A stretch of DNA of 64,000 nt from Pseudomonas citri (GCF_025336485.1 NZ_JAODAB010000014.1:62001-126000); one strand, 5' to 3'. Counted from the first letter of the stretch, positions 26,101 through 35,124 are shown. Numbers and translations: made by a program. Notes: generated from the sequence alone by a model not told the origin.

Positions 26101-26825
26101 CTGAATCCGTACTGGTCACCGGCTCCAGCCGTGGCATTGGCCGCGCCATCGCCCTGCGCCTGGCCCAGGCCGGGCACGACATCGTGCTGCACTGCCGCAG
26201 CGGTCGCGCCGAGGCCGAGGCCGTGCAGGCCGAAATCCTGGCCCTGGGCCGCAACGCCCGGGTGCTGCAATTCGACGTGTCCGACCGCGCGGCCTGCAAA
26301 GCCATTCTCGAGACCGATGTCGAAACCTACGGTGCCTATTACGGCGTGGTGCTCAACGCCGGCCTGACCCGTGACGGCGCCTTCCCGGCCCTGAGCGAGG
26401 ACGACTGGGACAATGTGATGCGCACCAACCTCGACGGTTTCTACAACGTGCTGCACCCGGTGATGATGCCGATGATCCGTCGGCGCGCCGCCGGCCGGAT
26501 CGTCTGCATCACCTCGGTGTCCGGGCTGATCGGCAATCGCGGCCAGGTCAACTACAGTGCCTCGAAGGCCGGCCTGATCGGCGCGGCCAAGGCGTTGGCA
26601 ATCGAGCTGGGCAAGCGCAAGATCACGGTCAATTGCGTCGCGCCGGGGCTGATCGACACCGCCATGCTCGATGAAAACGTACCCGTGGAAGAATTGATGA
26701 AAATGATCCCCGCCCAGCGCATGGGCACCCCGGAAGAAGTCGCCGGCGCGGTGAACTTCCTGATGTCCGCCGAAGCCGGCTACATCACCCGCCAGGTGCT
26801 GGCCGTCAACGGAGGCTTGTGCTGA
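26097..26825 (+). CDS. apeQ: 3-oxoacyl-ACP reductase, FabG-like (ApeQ)
   Basis: A 242-residue classical short-chain dehydrogenase: cofactor loop GSSRGIGRAIA (from residue 9), NAG at 87-89, and the catalytic Ser140-Tyr153-Lys157 (YSASK). It reduces the 3-keto group after each condensation with NADPH. It overlaps the dehydratase gene by 4 bases and its TGA shares a base with the ATG of the last ketosynthase gene. Confidence 0.93.
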   Translation: MTESVLVTGSSRGIGRAIALRLAQAGHDIVLHCRSGRAEAEAVQAEILALGRNARVLQFDVSDRAACKAILETDVETYGAYYGVVLNAGLTRDGAFPALSEDDWDNVMRTNLDGFYNVLHPVMMPMIRRRAAGRIVCITSVSGLIGNRGQVNYSASKAGLIGAAKALAIELGKRKITVNCVAPGLIDTAMLDENVPVEELMKMIPAQRMGTPEEVAGAVNFLMSAEAGYITRQVLAVNGGLC

Positions 26826-28051
26826 TGAAGCGCGTCGTCGTCACCGGCATGGCCGGCATCACCTCGGTGGGCAGCGACTGGCCGACCATCGCCGCCAACT
26901 TCGCCGCCAACCGCAGCGGCATCCGGCGCATGGATGAATGGGACCGGTTCAGCGAATTGAACACCCGCCTGGCCGGGCCCATCGACGACTTCCAGGTCCC
27001 GGCGCACTGGACGCGCAAGCAACTGCGCAGCATGGGCCGCGTCTCGCGCCTGTCGGTGAGCGCGGCGGAACAGGCTCTGGCCGACGCCGGCCTGCTGGGC
27101 GACGAGTCGATCAAGGATGGGCGCATGGGGGTGTCCTGTGGCTCGTCCACCGGCAGCACCGACGAGATCAAGGCCTTCGGCAACATGCTGCTCAACAGCG
27201 TGGCCGAAGGGCTGAACGCCAACTCCTACGTGCGGATGATGCCCCACACCACCGCCGCCAACATCAGCATCTTCTTCGGGCTGACCGGGCGGTTGATCCC
27301 GACGTCCAGCGCTTGCACCAGCGGCAGCCATGGCATCGGTTATGCCTACGAGGCCATCAAGTTCGGCCGCTTGCCGATGATGCTGGCCGGCGGCGCGGAA
27401 GAACTGTGCCCGACCGAAGCGATGGTCTTCGATGCGCTCTACGCCACCAGCCTGAAAAACGATGCGCCGCACACCAGCCCGCGTCCCTACGACAAGGACC
27501 GCGATGGCCTGGTGATCGGCGAAGGCGCCGGCATGCTGGTGCTCGAAGAACTGGAACATGCCCTGGCGCGCGGTGCGCGGATCCATGCCGAAATCGTCGG
27601 CTTTGGCAGCAACGCCGACGGCCAGCACGCCACCCGCCCGGAACTGGTCACCATGCGCCGGGCCATGGAACTGGCCCTGGAAGACGCAGGCCTGCCTCCC
27701 TCAGCCATTGGCTACGTCAACGGCCACGGCACCGCCACCGAGCAGGGCGACATCGCCGAGACCCTGGCCACCAGCAGCCTGTTCGGCGAACACATGCCCA
27801 TCAGCTCGCAGAAAAGCTTCCTCGGCCACACCCTCGGCGCCTGCGGAGCGCTGGAGTCCTGGTTCAGCATCGAAATGATGAACAGCGACCGCTACGTGCA
27901 CACCTTGAACCTCGACGAGGTCGATCCGCAGTGCGGCAAGCTCGACTACCTGCGCAACGAGTTCCGGTCGATGAGCAATGAGTACGTGATGAACAACAAC
28001 TTCGCCTTTGGCGGCGTGAACACCTCGTTGATCTTCCGGCGCTGGCGCTGA
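26825..28051 (+). CDS. apeR: Beta-ketoacyl-ACP synthase, active (ApeR)
   Basis: A 408-residue FabF-like ketosynthase with a full triad: Cys164 in SSACTSGSHG, His301 in NGHGTATEQGD and His335 in FLGHTLGACG. It is the second catalytically complete condensing enzyme of the operon and may perform initiation or a separate elongation step. ATG 26825 shares one base with the previous stop (TGATG); the in-frame start at 26819 lies inside the upstream gene. It is the last gene of the operon, followed by a REP and a strong hairpin. Confidence 0.92.
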   Translation: MKRVVVTGMAGITSVGSDWPTIAANFAANRSGIRRMDEWDRFSELNTRLAGPIDDFQVPAHWTRKQLRSMGRVSRLSVSAAEQALADAGLLGDESIKDGRMGVSCGSSTGSTDEIKAFGNMLLNSVAEGLNANSYVRMMPHTTAANISIFFGLTGRLIPTSSACTSGSHGIGYAYEAIKFGRLPMMLAGGAEELCPTEAMVFDALYATSLKNDAPHTSPRPYDKDRDGLVIGEGAGMLVLEELEHALARGARIHAEIVGFGSNADGQHATRPELVTMRRAMELALEDAGLPPSAIGYVNGHGTATEQGDIAETLATSSLFGEHMPISSQKSFLGHTLGACGALESWFSIEMMNSDRYVHTLNLDEVDPQCGKLDYLRNEFRSMSNEYVMNNNFAFGGVNTSLIFRRWR

Positions 28052-28053
28052 AC

Positions 28054-28084
28054 CTGTGGGAGCACAGCTTGCTCGCGATAGCGG
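28054..28084. repeat. REP element, forward orientation, at the operon 3' end
   Basis: TGTGGGAGCACAGCTTGCTC followed by GCGATAGCGG, the common Pseudomonas REP form, begins 3 bases after the last aryl polyene gene. A copy in the opposite orientation lies at 32327-32352 beyond the toxin-like gene. Confidence 0.75.
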
Positions 28085-28103
28085 TAAGTCTGCCTGCTGC
28101 GAT

Positions 28104-28134
28104 GTTACCTGAGCTGCCGTCAGGCTCAGGTAAC
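28104..28134. terminator. Strong hairpin downstream of the aryl polyene operon
   Basis: A perfect 11-bp inverted repeat, GTTACCTGAGC / GCTCAGGTAAC, encloses a 9-base loop 53 bases after the last operon gene. No U-tract follows on either strand, so it could be a Rho-dependent or mRNA-stabilising 3' end rather than a classical terminator. Confidence 0.5.
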
Positions 28135-28236
28135 CCGTACTCTATCTGACACCAGCGCATGCGGTATCTATATACCGCCCCCTCCTCGCACTGACTCAAT
28201 ACGTTGTTCCTTCCGAAAATCTCTGAGGAAGAGAAC

Positions 28237-31200
28237 ATGCTGGAGAACTACTCGTTACAGACCGCAAGTGACCTGTTGATACACCGACTCAATGTTTCGC
28301 AGCAGCAGATGATCCGCCTGAACGACGCCATTCCACAGCCCACGAAAGTGGCTGCGCAACACTTGGATGACGCCTTCAGAACTGCCTTCCCCGCGCTGGC
28401 GGGCAAGGTAGCCGTCAAAGAAATACTCGTGTGCCGGCTGCAAGACGAACCCCTCCCTCAATCCGAGCGAACAACCGACGCGCCGGTTTTCAAGCGCAAG
28501 GTGACGCAAACGATTCCCCTCGACACACTTTTCTGGCGTGTGCTGGCTGGAAATATCGATGCACACGAGTTCTTCGATGAGTTGGGCAACATCGACATCG
28601 TCACCGATCAAGACAACGTCACGCAGATGCCCGCCGACCTGAACAGCCGGGACGCCAAGCAAGCCATCGAGCGACTGGTAAGCATCACCCCGGCGTCGTG
28701 TCAGCGGCTGCTGGCGCAAGCACTGGACGACTTCTGGGACAACCCACCCGAGCCCAGCCAGGACCGCAGCGTCAGCGAATGGTTGGCCGATGAATTTGGA
28801 GCGCAACTCAAGGCACAGGCCGATCTCCACCGGCTGGACGGAACCCTCGGCCAGCCCCTGCACAAAGCGGCGACGGAACATGCGTTGTCAGCACCGGACG
28901 CAGCGTCACGCGCCAGGTTGGCTGCGCGTGACCGGCCCGGGATTTTCAGCCTGAGCGTCACCCCCGAAGGATGGTGGTCCAGCGTGCCGATGCCGGGCGC
29001 CGTGGTGCTGACACAACGAGACAACGCTGACGACCCAGACGGCACGATGCTGTACCGCCCGGGAAACCCGCTGGAGGCGTACGCCGATCTGAGGGCGCTA
29101 AAAACCAACCTGACAAGCGACGAGAACAATGCCCGGGACGAGGTGAATACCGCCTCGTTGGACGAAGACTTTCTCGCCCGCCTGGTCGCCGACCTGCGAT
29201 TGGTGCAGAAGACTGCCGTGGGCGACGCATTGCTGGACGGACCGGGAGAAGGCGAAGCGATCAACGCCTGGATGACCCGGGTGGATGACGCCGCAAGCCT
29301 CAGGGACAGGCTGGACCTGGCAGGCGCCATGGACGAGCGTGCGCTACGGCTGTATCAGAAAAAACTGGACGATTGGCTACACGGCAACCCGAACGTCACA
29401 GGCAGTGATCGCGTGGCCTGGTGGAGAGCGGTGCAAGCGCTGCAGGCAGCCCTGGAAGATACGCCACAACCGCCGGACCCGGTGACGCTGGCCAGCCCTG
29501 ACGCGCTTCGGGACCGGAGCCGCACCCTGCTGGCCGGGTTCATCAAGGACAGGTACGCCCCGATCGACCCGGACCAGGTCTCCCTGAGTATCCGCAAGCA
29601 AATCACCGACCCGCACGCGCCGACGGGTGAATCGCCATTTGGCTCCGGGGTCGCGCTGGGCCGGGTAAAGGCCATATTCGATGATCGTCGCTCCCTGACG
29701 GAGTGGGCGATGGCCAATCTCACGCCGGACGAACGCAATGCCGCTCACGCGACCGTGGAGGGGCCGTTGACCTTTGCGCAAATAGTGGAAGTCATCGAGC
29801 GGGCCAACATCGGCTCCCGGCTGCCCGCCGCATTGCAACTCGCCGCTCGGGAGCAGCAGGGCGAATGGATGTCCCTGAAAGGGAAACAGATGCGCGCACA
29901 AGCGTGGGCCGCGCATATCTCGGGCGACTTCAGGCACGACAAGGACAACACCGGCCTGAATCTGGTGCTGGCCGCGCTGGACAGTCCAACGCCCGAGGAG
30001 CGCCGCAAGGTCAATGGACACGAGGTGGTCGTCCGGCAGGTCCAATGGGGCGACAGCATGCTGAAAGAACTGCTGGTCTTCGGCGTCAGGAAGTTCGCCA
30101 GCCGACCGTCGCTGACGCTGTATACGCCAGGCGCGCCGGACGGAAAAGTGTTCAGGGACGTAGACGCCGGAAGCGACCGGGAGTTGGAGGCCGCGCTGGT
30201 CGCGACGCTCACCGCCACGCTGGACATGACCCGCTGGCTGATTGCGCAACGGCCGCTGATGGAACAAGCCGATCAGTTAGCGAGCCTGGTGCCAGCTTCG
30301 GAAAACCTGACCCTCGATGAGAAAATCAAGAGGGTGACACAGCCCACTTTCTCGTGGATAAGACACCGGGTTCAGGATGATTTTGCGTTGAACGTCAGCT
30401 CCCCCGTGGTCAAGGGCGACCTGCTCAAAGCGCTGCACGAGACGCAGGTCAGCCATGCGCTCAAGACCGCTGACGCGCTGACGGTGACAAACGCCGAGCG
30501 CGATAGCACCGCGGCCCAGGAAGGGCGCAGACGCGGCGTCGCACTGCTGACCGGCGCGATGGCGATGTTCTATGGCGGCCGCCTGGGCGGGGTGCTGGGA
30601 CGGGCGGTCCTGCCGGTGATGGCTGGCGGCGCCGCGGTGGCGGCCATCAAGGATGAGGGCGGCAGCTTGAGCCAGTGGACCGCAGACTTTCTCAGCGGAT
30701 TGGGCGAGGTCCTGGCGGAAGCCGGACAGGATGTAATCATGGCCCGCGCGGCACGACGCCGGAGCAGCCCCCGCCCGCCACTGTCTTCCCTGCCCCGCAT
30801 GCCTGACCCGGAGCTGGGACCGTTCCTGCTGAAAGGCTTTGACGGCAAGGGCCTCGTACCCGAAGGTCGTGATGTGTACCGGGACGCGACCGGCCAAGGT
30901 TATTTGAAGCTGGGAAATGACTACTGCAAAACCGCGATCCAAGAGAACCAGCGGATTGTCTACGCACCGAATAACCGTACCCATCAACGAGCGGTGACCT
31001 GGAAAAACGGTCATTGGCACATCGAAGCGCCACAACGACTACTCGGTGGTGGAGCCCTGCTGAGTCTATTCAGGCAGCCCCCGGAAACTCCGCAGCAAAA
31101 GACCTATAACACGTTGGTAGAGAGCGTACTCGTCGACCATTATTGGCCCTCCCGGGAAGTGGTGAATATGACCCGGAAGGTCATCCATACCATGCCCGAT

Positions 31201-32313
31201 GAGCTGGCCGAGCGCATCTTGCGCGAGAGCATGAATGACATCAACGTACGTGACATGGACGCTTATCGCTCGCGCATAAGCCAGATCAACAAAGGGCTCC
31301 TGAGCCTCGCGCAACATAAGAAGCCCCACGAAAACCTGATGTATAAATTCAACGTATGGCAGGCCGTCGATTATTGCGCCAAAGACATCGGCACGCAGCT
31401 AGGAGGGATCCAGCTGACTGCCGCTCAAAAAATAAAAGTATTCGACATGACCCTGCCGCTCAAGAAGGAACTTTTCGACAGCGAAGGCAACTTCAAGATG
31501 ATGATGTCGTCCCTGCCAGACAACCTCACTGGCGCGTTATTCATCACCATCATCCCTGAGCAGGGAAAAAAGAAAGCCGCCATGACCAAAATCCAGGACG
31601 ACATTCATGACGTGATCAAGGCAGCGGAAAAGCGCGTCTGGAGCGATCTGGGCGACCTGTACTCAAGGGAGGGGCCCGAGGTAGAAACCAATAGGGAAAA
31701 ATACAAAACAAATCCCGAGAACTTCTTGGAATACAAAAAGAAAAAGCTCAGCTTCTTCAGGGACGAGCTGAAAAAACGCCACAAGCCTGGGCTGCTGACG
31801 GAAATCCGCAACAATAAGATTCCCTATGTCATCGCCAACAAGGGCAAGTCGCAGCGAAAAACCTTGTTGGTCACCGCTGAGGACATTACAAACTTCACGA
31901 ACAACCTCTCGAACTACGAGGCGTTCGATATCGAGGTCATGACCCAGGTCCCGAAGAAAAAAGTCCTCGGCAAAACGCCTGCAACCACGCCTTCCCCCGC
32001 TATCGCTGAAGCGTCGACCGCAACCGACAAATTCACGGTAAGTACCAGCTCACTGGCTGAAACACAGATGTCATATGACACTTTCCCCGAAGCGGCCCGG
32101 GTCAAGATCAGTGAAATCATGGAAGACATTCGCGCCGGCAGGGCCACAACCAAAAAAATCAACCGCTATTACTGGTACGACATGGCGCAATTGTCGCCCG
32201 GCAGTGGCAGAGGCGCCTGGCGCGCCGCGTTCGAACGCAAAGGCGATACATGGACTCTCCAAGGGTTCTATGACTATCACACCAATAAACCTGCGACGGT
32301 TTGGGGAGGCTAA
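28237..32313 (+). CDS. Large dermonecrotic toxin-like protein (DUF6543-type)
   Basis: A 1358-residue protein resembling the very large Pseudomonas proteins annotated as dermonecrotic-toxin/DUF6543-domain proteins; no enzyme family is proven. Residues 1 to about 760 are soluble and helical. A Gly/Ala-rich hydrophobic segment follows (about 767-803, GVALLTGAMAMFYGG...VMAGGAAVAAI), then an Arg/Pro-rich linker near 840. The last 300 residues are Lys-rich with visibly lower GC. The end, RYYWYDMAQLSPGSGRGAWR then FYDYHTNK, is compact and could be an effector domain. There is no signal peptide, so export would need a dedicated system. ATG 28237 is preceded by GAGGAA; the in-frame start at 28204 is less likely. 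No small immunity-like gene follows. Confidence 0.75.
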   Translation: MLENYSLQTASDLLIHRLNVSQQQMIRLNDAIPQPTKVAAQHLDDAFRTAFPALAGKVAVKEILVCRLQDEPLPQSERTTDAPVFKRKVTQTIPLDTLFWRVLAGNIDAHEFFDELGNIDIVTDQDNVTQMPADLNSRDAKQAIERLVSITPASCQRLLAQALDDFWDNPPEPSQDRSVSEWLADEFGAQLKAQADLHRLDGTLGQPLHKAATEHALSAPDAASRARLAARDRPGIFSLSVTPEGWWSSVPMPGAVVLTQRDNADDPDGTMLYRPGNPLEAYADLRALKTNLTSDENNARDEVNTASLDEDFLARLVADLRLVQKTAVGDALLDGPGEGEAINAWMTRVDDAASLRDRLDLAGAMDERALRLYQKKLDDWLHGNPNVTGSDRVAWWRAVQALQAALEDTPQPPDPVTLASPDALRDRSRTLLAGFIKDRYAPIDPDQVSLSIRKQITDPHAPTGESPFGSGVALGRVKAIFDDRRSLTEWAMANLTPDERNAAHATVEGPLTFAQIVEVIERANIGSRLPAALQLAAREQQGEWMSLKGKQMRAQAWAAHISGDFRHDKDNTGLNLVLAALDSPTPEERRKVNGHEVVVRQVQWGDSMLKELLVFGVRKFASRPSLTLYTPGAPDGKVFRDVDAGSDRELEAALVATLTATLDMTRWLIAQRPLMEQADQLASLVPASENLTLDEKIKRVTQPTFSWIRHRVQDDFALNVSSPVVKGDLLKALHETQVSHALKTADALTVTNAERDSTAAQEGRRRGVALLTGAMAMFYGGRLGGVLGRAVLPVMAGGAAVAAIKDEGGSLSQWTADFLSGLGEVLAEAGQDVIMARAARRRSSPRPPLSSLPRMPDPELGPFLLKGFDGKGLVPEGRDVYRDATGQGYLKLGNDYCKTAIQENQRIVYAPNNRTHQRAVTWKNGHWHIEAPQRLLGGGALLSLFRQPPETPQQKTYNTLVESVLVDHYWPSREVVNMTRKVIHTMPDELAERILRESMNDINVRDMDAYRSRISQINKGLLSLAQHKKPHENLMYKFNVWQAVDYCAKDIGTQLGGIQLTAAQKIKVFDMTLPLKKELFDSEGNFKMMMSSLPDNLTGALFITIIPEQGKKKAAMTKIQDDIHDVIKAAEKRVWSDLGDLYSREGPEVETNREKYKTNPENFLEYKKKKLSFFRDELKKRHKPGLLTEIRNNKIPYVIANKGKSQRKTLLVTAEDITNFTNNLSNYEAFDIEVMTQVPKKKVLGKTPATTPSPAIAEASTATDKFTVSTSSLAETQMSYDTFPEAARVKISEIMEDIRAGRATTKKINRYYWYDMAQLSPGSGRGAWRAAFERKGDTWTLQGFYDYHTNKPATVWGG

Positions 32314-32326
32314 GCACACCTGCTAA

Positions 32327-32352
32327 ATCGCGGGCAAGCCTTGCTCCCACAC
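32327..32352. repeat. REP element, reverse orientation, after the toxin-like gene
   Basis: ATCGCGGGCAAGCCTTGCTC followed by CCACAC is the reverse-oriented form of the REP at 28054. Together they bracket the toxin-like gene as an inverted pair. Confidence 0.7.
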
Positions 32353-32365
32353 TAAGGCAAAGCCG

Positions 32366-33253
32366 CTATAGGGTATTTCCAGTCAACGCGACGAACGCCG
32401 CCGCCATCGGCGAGCGCTGGTCCTTGCGCTGCACCAGCCACACTGCCGACACCGCCGCTGGATCGAGCAGCGGCCGGTAGACCACACCGTCGATGCGCAT
32501 GCGCTGGTAAGACGCTGGCAGCACCGAAACCCCCAGCCCTGCCGCGACCAGGCCAATGATGGTCATGGCTTCGCCGGCTTCCTGGGCGAAATGCGGGCTG
32601 AAGCCAGCGTCACGGGCCAGGCTCAGGAGTTGGGCGTAGAGACCGCTGCCGTAGCTGCGGGGAAAAAACACGAACGGCTCATGGGCCAGGGCCGAGAGAA
32701 ACAGCCCCTCTTCATTGCCCTGGGCCAGGGGATCCTTGGCGCTGAGCACTGCCACCAGCGGTTCGCGGCTGAGCTCGATTTCCACCAGGCTGTCGGGCAG
32801 CGGCAACGGTCGCATGATGCCCACTTCGATCGTTTCGTCCACCAGGGCGTCCGCCACTTGGGTACTGCTCATCTCCCGCAGGTTCAGGTGCACCGCCGGG
32901 AAACGTTGGCGGAACGAGAAGATCGCCTGGGGAATGGTGGAATTGAACGGCGCCGAAGAGGTGAAGCCGATTTTCAATTCGCCCAACTCACCCAGTTGCG
33001 CGCGGCGGGCCACATCGGCAGCCTTGTCCACCTGGGCCAGCACCCGGCGCGCCTCGTCCAGGAACAGGCGTCCGGCCTCGCTCAACTCGACCCGACGATT
33101 GGTGCGTTCGAACAACCGCGCACCGATCTCCTGCTCCAACGCCTGGATCTGCTGGCTCAAGGGCGGCTGGGAAATGCCCAGGGCCAGCGCAGCGCGACCG
33201 AAATGCAGCTCTTCGGCCACCGCGATGAAGTAACGCAAGTGACGCAATTCCAT
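32366..33253 (-). CDS. LysR-family transcriptional regulator
   Basis: A 295-residue LysR regulator. The N-terminal winged helix-turn-helix (LRYFIAVAEELHFGRAALAL...SQPPLSQQIQALE) is followed by a periplasmic-binding-like effector domain. It belongs to the CatR/BenM/AlsR-like branch by its N-terminal MELRHLRYFIAVAEE. It is divergent from the MFS transporter gene across 114 bases holding a TAAG-N11-CTTA site, so it very likely controls that gene. The inducer is unknown. Confidence 0.93.
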   Translation of the reverse strand: MELRHLRYFIAVAEELHFGRAALALGISQPPLSQQIQALEQEIGARLFERTNRRVELSEAGRLFLDEARRVLAQVDKAADVARRAQLGELGELKIGFTSSAPFNSTIPQAIFSFRQRFPAVHLNLREMSSTQVADALVDETIEVGIMRPLPLPDSLVEIELSREPLVAVLSAKDPLAQGNEEGLFLSALAHEPFVFFPRSYGSGLYAQLLSLARDAGFSPHFAQEAGEAMTIIGLVAAGLGVSVLPASYQRMRIDGVVYRPLLDPAAVSAVWLVQRKDQRSPMAAAFVALTGNTL

Positions 33254-33264
33254 GGGACACCCAA

Positions 33265-33329
33265 TAAGTCGATAGACGTCTTAAACAGGTCGAACAATAT
33301 ATTGGATAGAAACATTAGCCGGCTATATG
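33265..33329 (+). promoter_or_regulatory. LysR-type binding site and promoter of the MFS gene
   Basis: TTGGAT (33302-33307), 16 bases, TATATG (33324-33329) make a good sigma70 promoter with a start near 33336. The dyad TAAG-N11-CTTA (33265-33283) is centred at about -62, the usual place of a LysR recognition site, and is 12 bases from the regulator's own start, so it can serve both genes. Confidence 0.55.
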
Positions 33330-33367
33330 CTTTTTTCACTGCCTGCCGTGCTCCTGCGAGGTCCATC

Positions 33368-34642
33368 GTGAAAACCGCTGTCGCCCCACTCGCCCATGAA
33401 ATTTCCCCTCGTGTGCAAGACGATGTCGTCGAACTGAAAGACGTCTACATCGAGAAAGGCACGCCGATGTTCATGCGCACGGTGCTGGCGTTGTTCTGCG
33501 GTGGCTTTGCAACTTTCGCCCTGCTCTATTGCGTGCAACCGATGATGCCGCTGTTGTCCAGGGAGTTTTCCGTCAACGCGGCGCAAAGCAGCCTGATCCT
33601 GTCGGTGGCGACCTGCCTGCTCGCCGTCGGCCTGCTGATCACCGGTCCGATTTCCGACCGCATCGGCCGCAAGCCGGTGATGGTCGCGGCATTGTTCGCC
33701 GCCGCGCTGTGCACGATCGCCAGCGCCATGATGCCGACATGGCAAGGCGTACTGGTGCTACGCGCCTTGGTCGGCCTGTCGTTGAGCGGGTTGGCGGCGG
33801 TGGCGATGACCTACCTGAGCGAGGAGATCCATCCCAAGCACATCGGCCTGGCGATGGGGCTGTATATCGCCGGCAACGCCATCGGCGGCATGTGCGGACG
33901 CCTGATCACCGGCGTGCTGATCGACTTCGTCAGCTGGCACACCGCGCTGCTGGTGATCGGTGGCCTGGCCCTGATCGCGGCGGCGGTGTTCTGGCGGATC
34001 CTGCCCGAATCACGCAACTTCCGGCCCCGCTCGCTGCACCCGCGCAGCCTGCTGGACGGTTTCACCCAGCATTTTCGCGACGCCGGGTTGCCGTTGCTGT
34101 TCCTTGAAGCTTTCGTGCTGATGGGCGCGTTCGTGACGTTGTTCAACTACATCGGCTATCGCCTGCTGGCCGCGCCCTATCACCTGGACCAGGCTTTTGT
34201 CGGGTTGCTCTCGGTGGTGTACCTGTCAGGCATCTACAGCTCGGCGAAAATCGGCGCGCTGGCCGACAAGCTCGGGCGGCGCAAGATGCTCTGGGCGACC
34301 ATCGCGCTGATGCTGGCCGGCCTCGCCCTGACCATGGTCACACCGCTGCCGCTGGTGATCCTGGGCATGCTGGTGTTCACCTTCGGTTTCTTTGGCGCCC
34401 ACTCGGTCGCCAGTAGCTGGATCGGCCGCCGCGCCCTCAAGGCCAAGGGCCAGGCATCGTCGCTGTACCTGTTCAGCTATTACGCCGGATCGAGCGTGGC
34501 GGGGACGGCGGGCGGCATGGCCTGGCACCTGGGTGGGTGGAACGGCGTCGGCCTGTTCATTGGCGGCTTGTTGATGGTGGCCTTGCTGGTGGCGGTGAAA
34601 CTGGCGAAGTTGCCGTTGTTGCCGGGGAATGTGCAGGTTTAG
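33368..34642 (+). CDS. MFS transporter, YnfM-like
   Basis: A 424-residue major facilitator with 12 predicted membrane helices. The motif-A loop GPISDRIGRKPVM after helix 2 is typical of drug/metabolite:H+ antiporters, and the equivalent loop ADKLGRRKM appears in the second half. The N-terminal 34 residues are hydrophilic. GTG 33368 gives the longest form beginning MKTAVAPLAHEI with a weak GAGG before it; ATG 33467 would give 391 residues. The predicted promoter lies just upstream of the GTG. It resembles E. coli YnfM, whose neighbour is also a LysR gene. The substrate is not known. Confidence 0.88.
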   Translation: MKTAVAPLAHEISPRVQDDVVELKDVYIEKGTPMFMRTVLALFCGGFATFALLYCVQPMMPLLSREFSVNAAQSSLILSVATCLLAVGLLITGPISDRIGRKPVMVAALFAAALCTIASAMMPTWQGVLVLRALVGLSLSGLAAVAMTYLSEEIHPKHIGLAMGLYIAGNAIGGMCGRLITGVLIDFVSWHTALLVIGGLALIAAAVFWRILPESRNFRPRSLHPRSLLDGFTQHFRDAGLPLLFLEAFVLMGAFVTLFNYIGYRLLAAPYHLDQAFVGLLSVVYLSGIYSSAKIGALADKLGRRKMLWATIALMLAGLALTMVTPLPLVILGMLVFTFGFFGAHSVASSWIGRRALKAKGQASSLYLFSYYAGSSVAGTAGGMAWHLGGWNGVGLFIGGLLMVALLVAVKLAKLPLLPGNVQV

Positions 34643-34668
34643 CCATCGCCCATGCCCCTGGTCAGACC

Positions 34669-35124
34669 TCATTGCCGCAAAACCATCCGTGCGACCAACA
34701 CGCCGTTCTCCACCTCCAGAGTCAGCGACTGCAACATTGCGCCCTCGCGCTCTTGCTGATCCAACCAGTGAAGCAACGAACCCGCATCCCCCCTGATGGC
34801 GAGTCGCAACGAATCGCCATCGACCTCCATCTGCGCGATGTCCAATCCTGCCGCCGTGGCGCTGTCATTGACTCGCACCGACAGCGGTCCCTCGACAACC
34901 ACTGAGGCGCGAGCGGGCTCGGCGTGCCGGATCCGGACACTCAACTCGGCCTGCTGTCGATATTGCCGTTCGGCGACCTCCAGCCGGTGCCGGGCGGGTT
35001 GCCAGATCGACAGGTAGACCAGCACCGACAACACCAGCCCGACCATCCCCAGCAACATCTGTTGCTCACGGTGTGAACGTCTCCCCCAGCCTTGCTTCAG
35101 GCTCAGCCATGCATTGACGTTCAT
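34669..35124 (-). CDS. gspM: Type II secretion system protein GspM
   Basis: A 151-residue bitopic inner-membrane protein: a short cytoplasmic N-terminus, one membrane helix (MLLGMVGLVLSVLVYLSIW, about 23-41) and a small periplasmic ferredoxin-like domain. It forms part of the inner-membrane platform with GspL. It is the last gene of the operon, overlapping gspL by ATGA; no gspN or prepilin peptidase follows. Confidence 0.88.
   Translation of the reverse strand: MNVNAWLSLKQGWGRRSHREQQMLLGMVGLVLSVLVYLSIWQPARHRLEVAERQYRQQAELSVRIRHAEPARASVVVEGPLSVRVNDSATAAGLDIAQMEVDGDSLRLAIRGDAGSLLHWLDQQEREGAMLQSLTLEVENGVLVARMVLRQ

Noticed and set aside
11133..28051. Dialkylresorcinol or flexirubin cluster
   Set aside because: No DarA/DarB-like genes are inside the operon; the gene order matches aryl polyene clusters.
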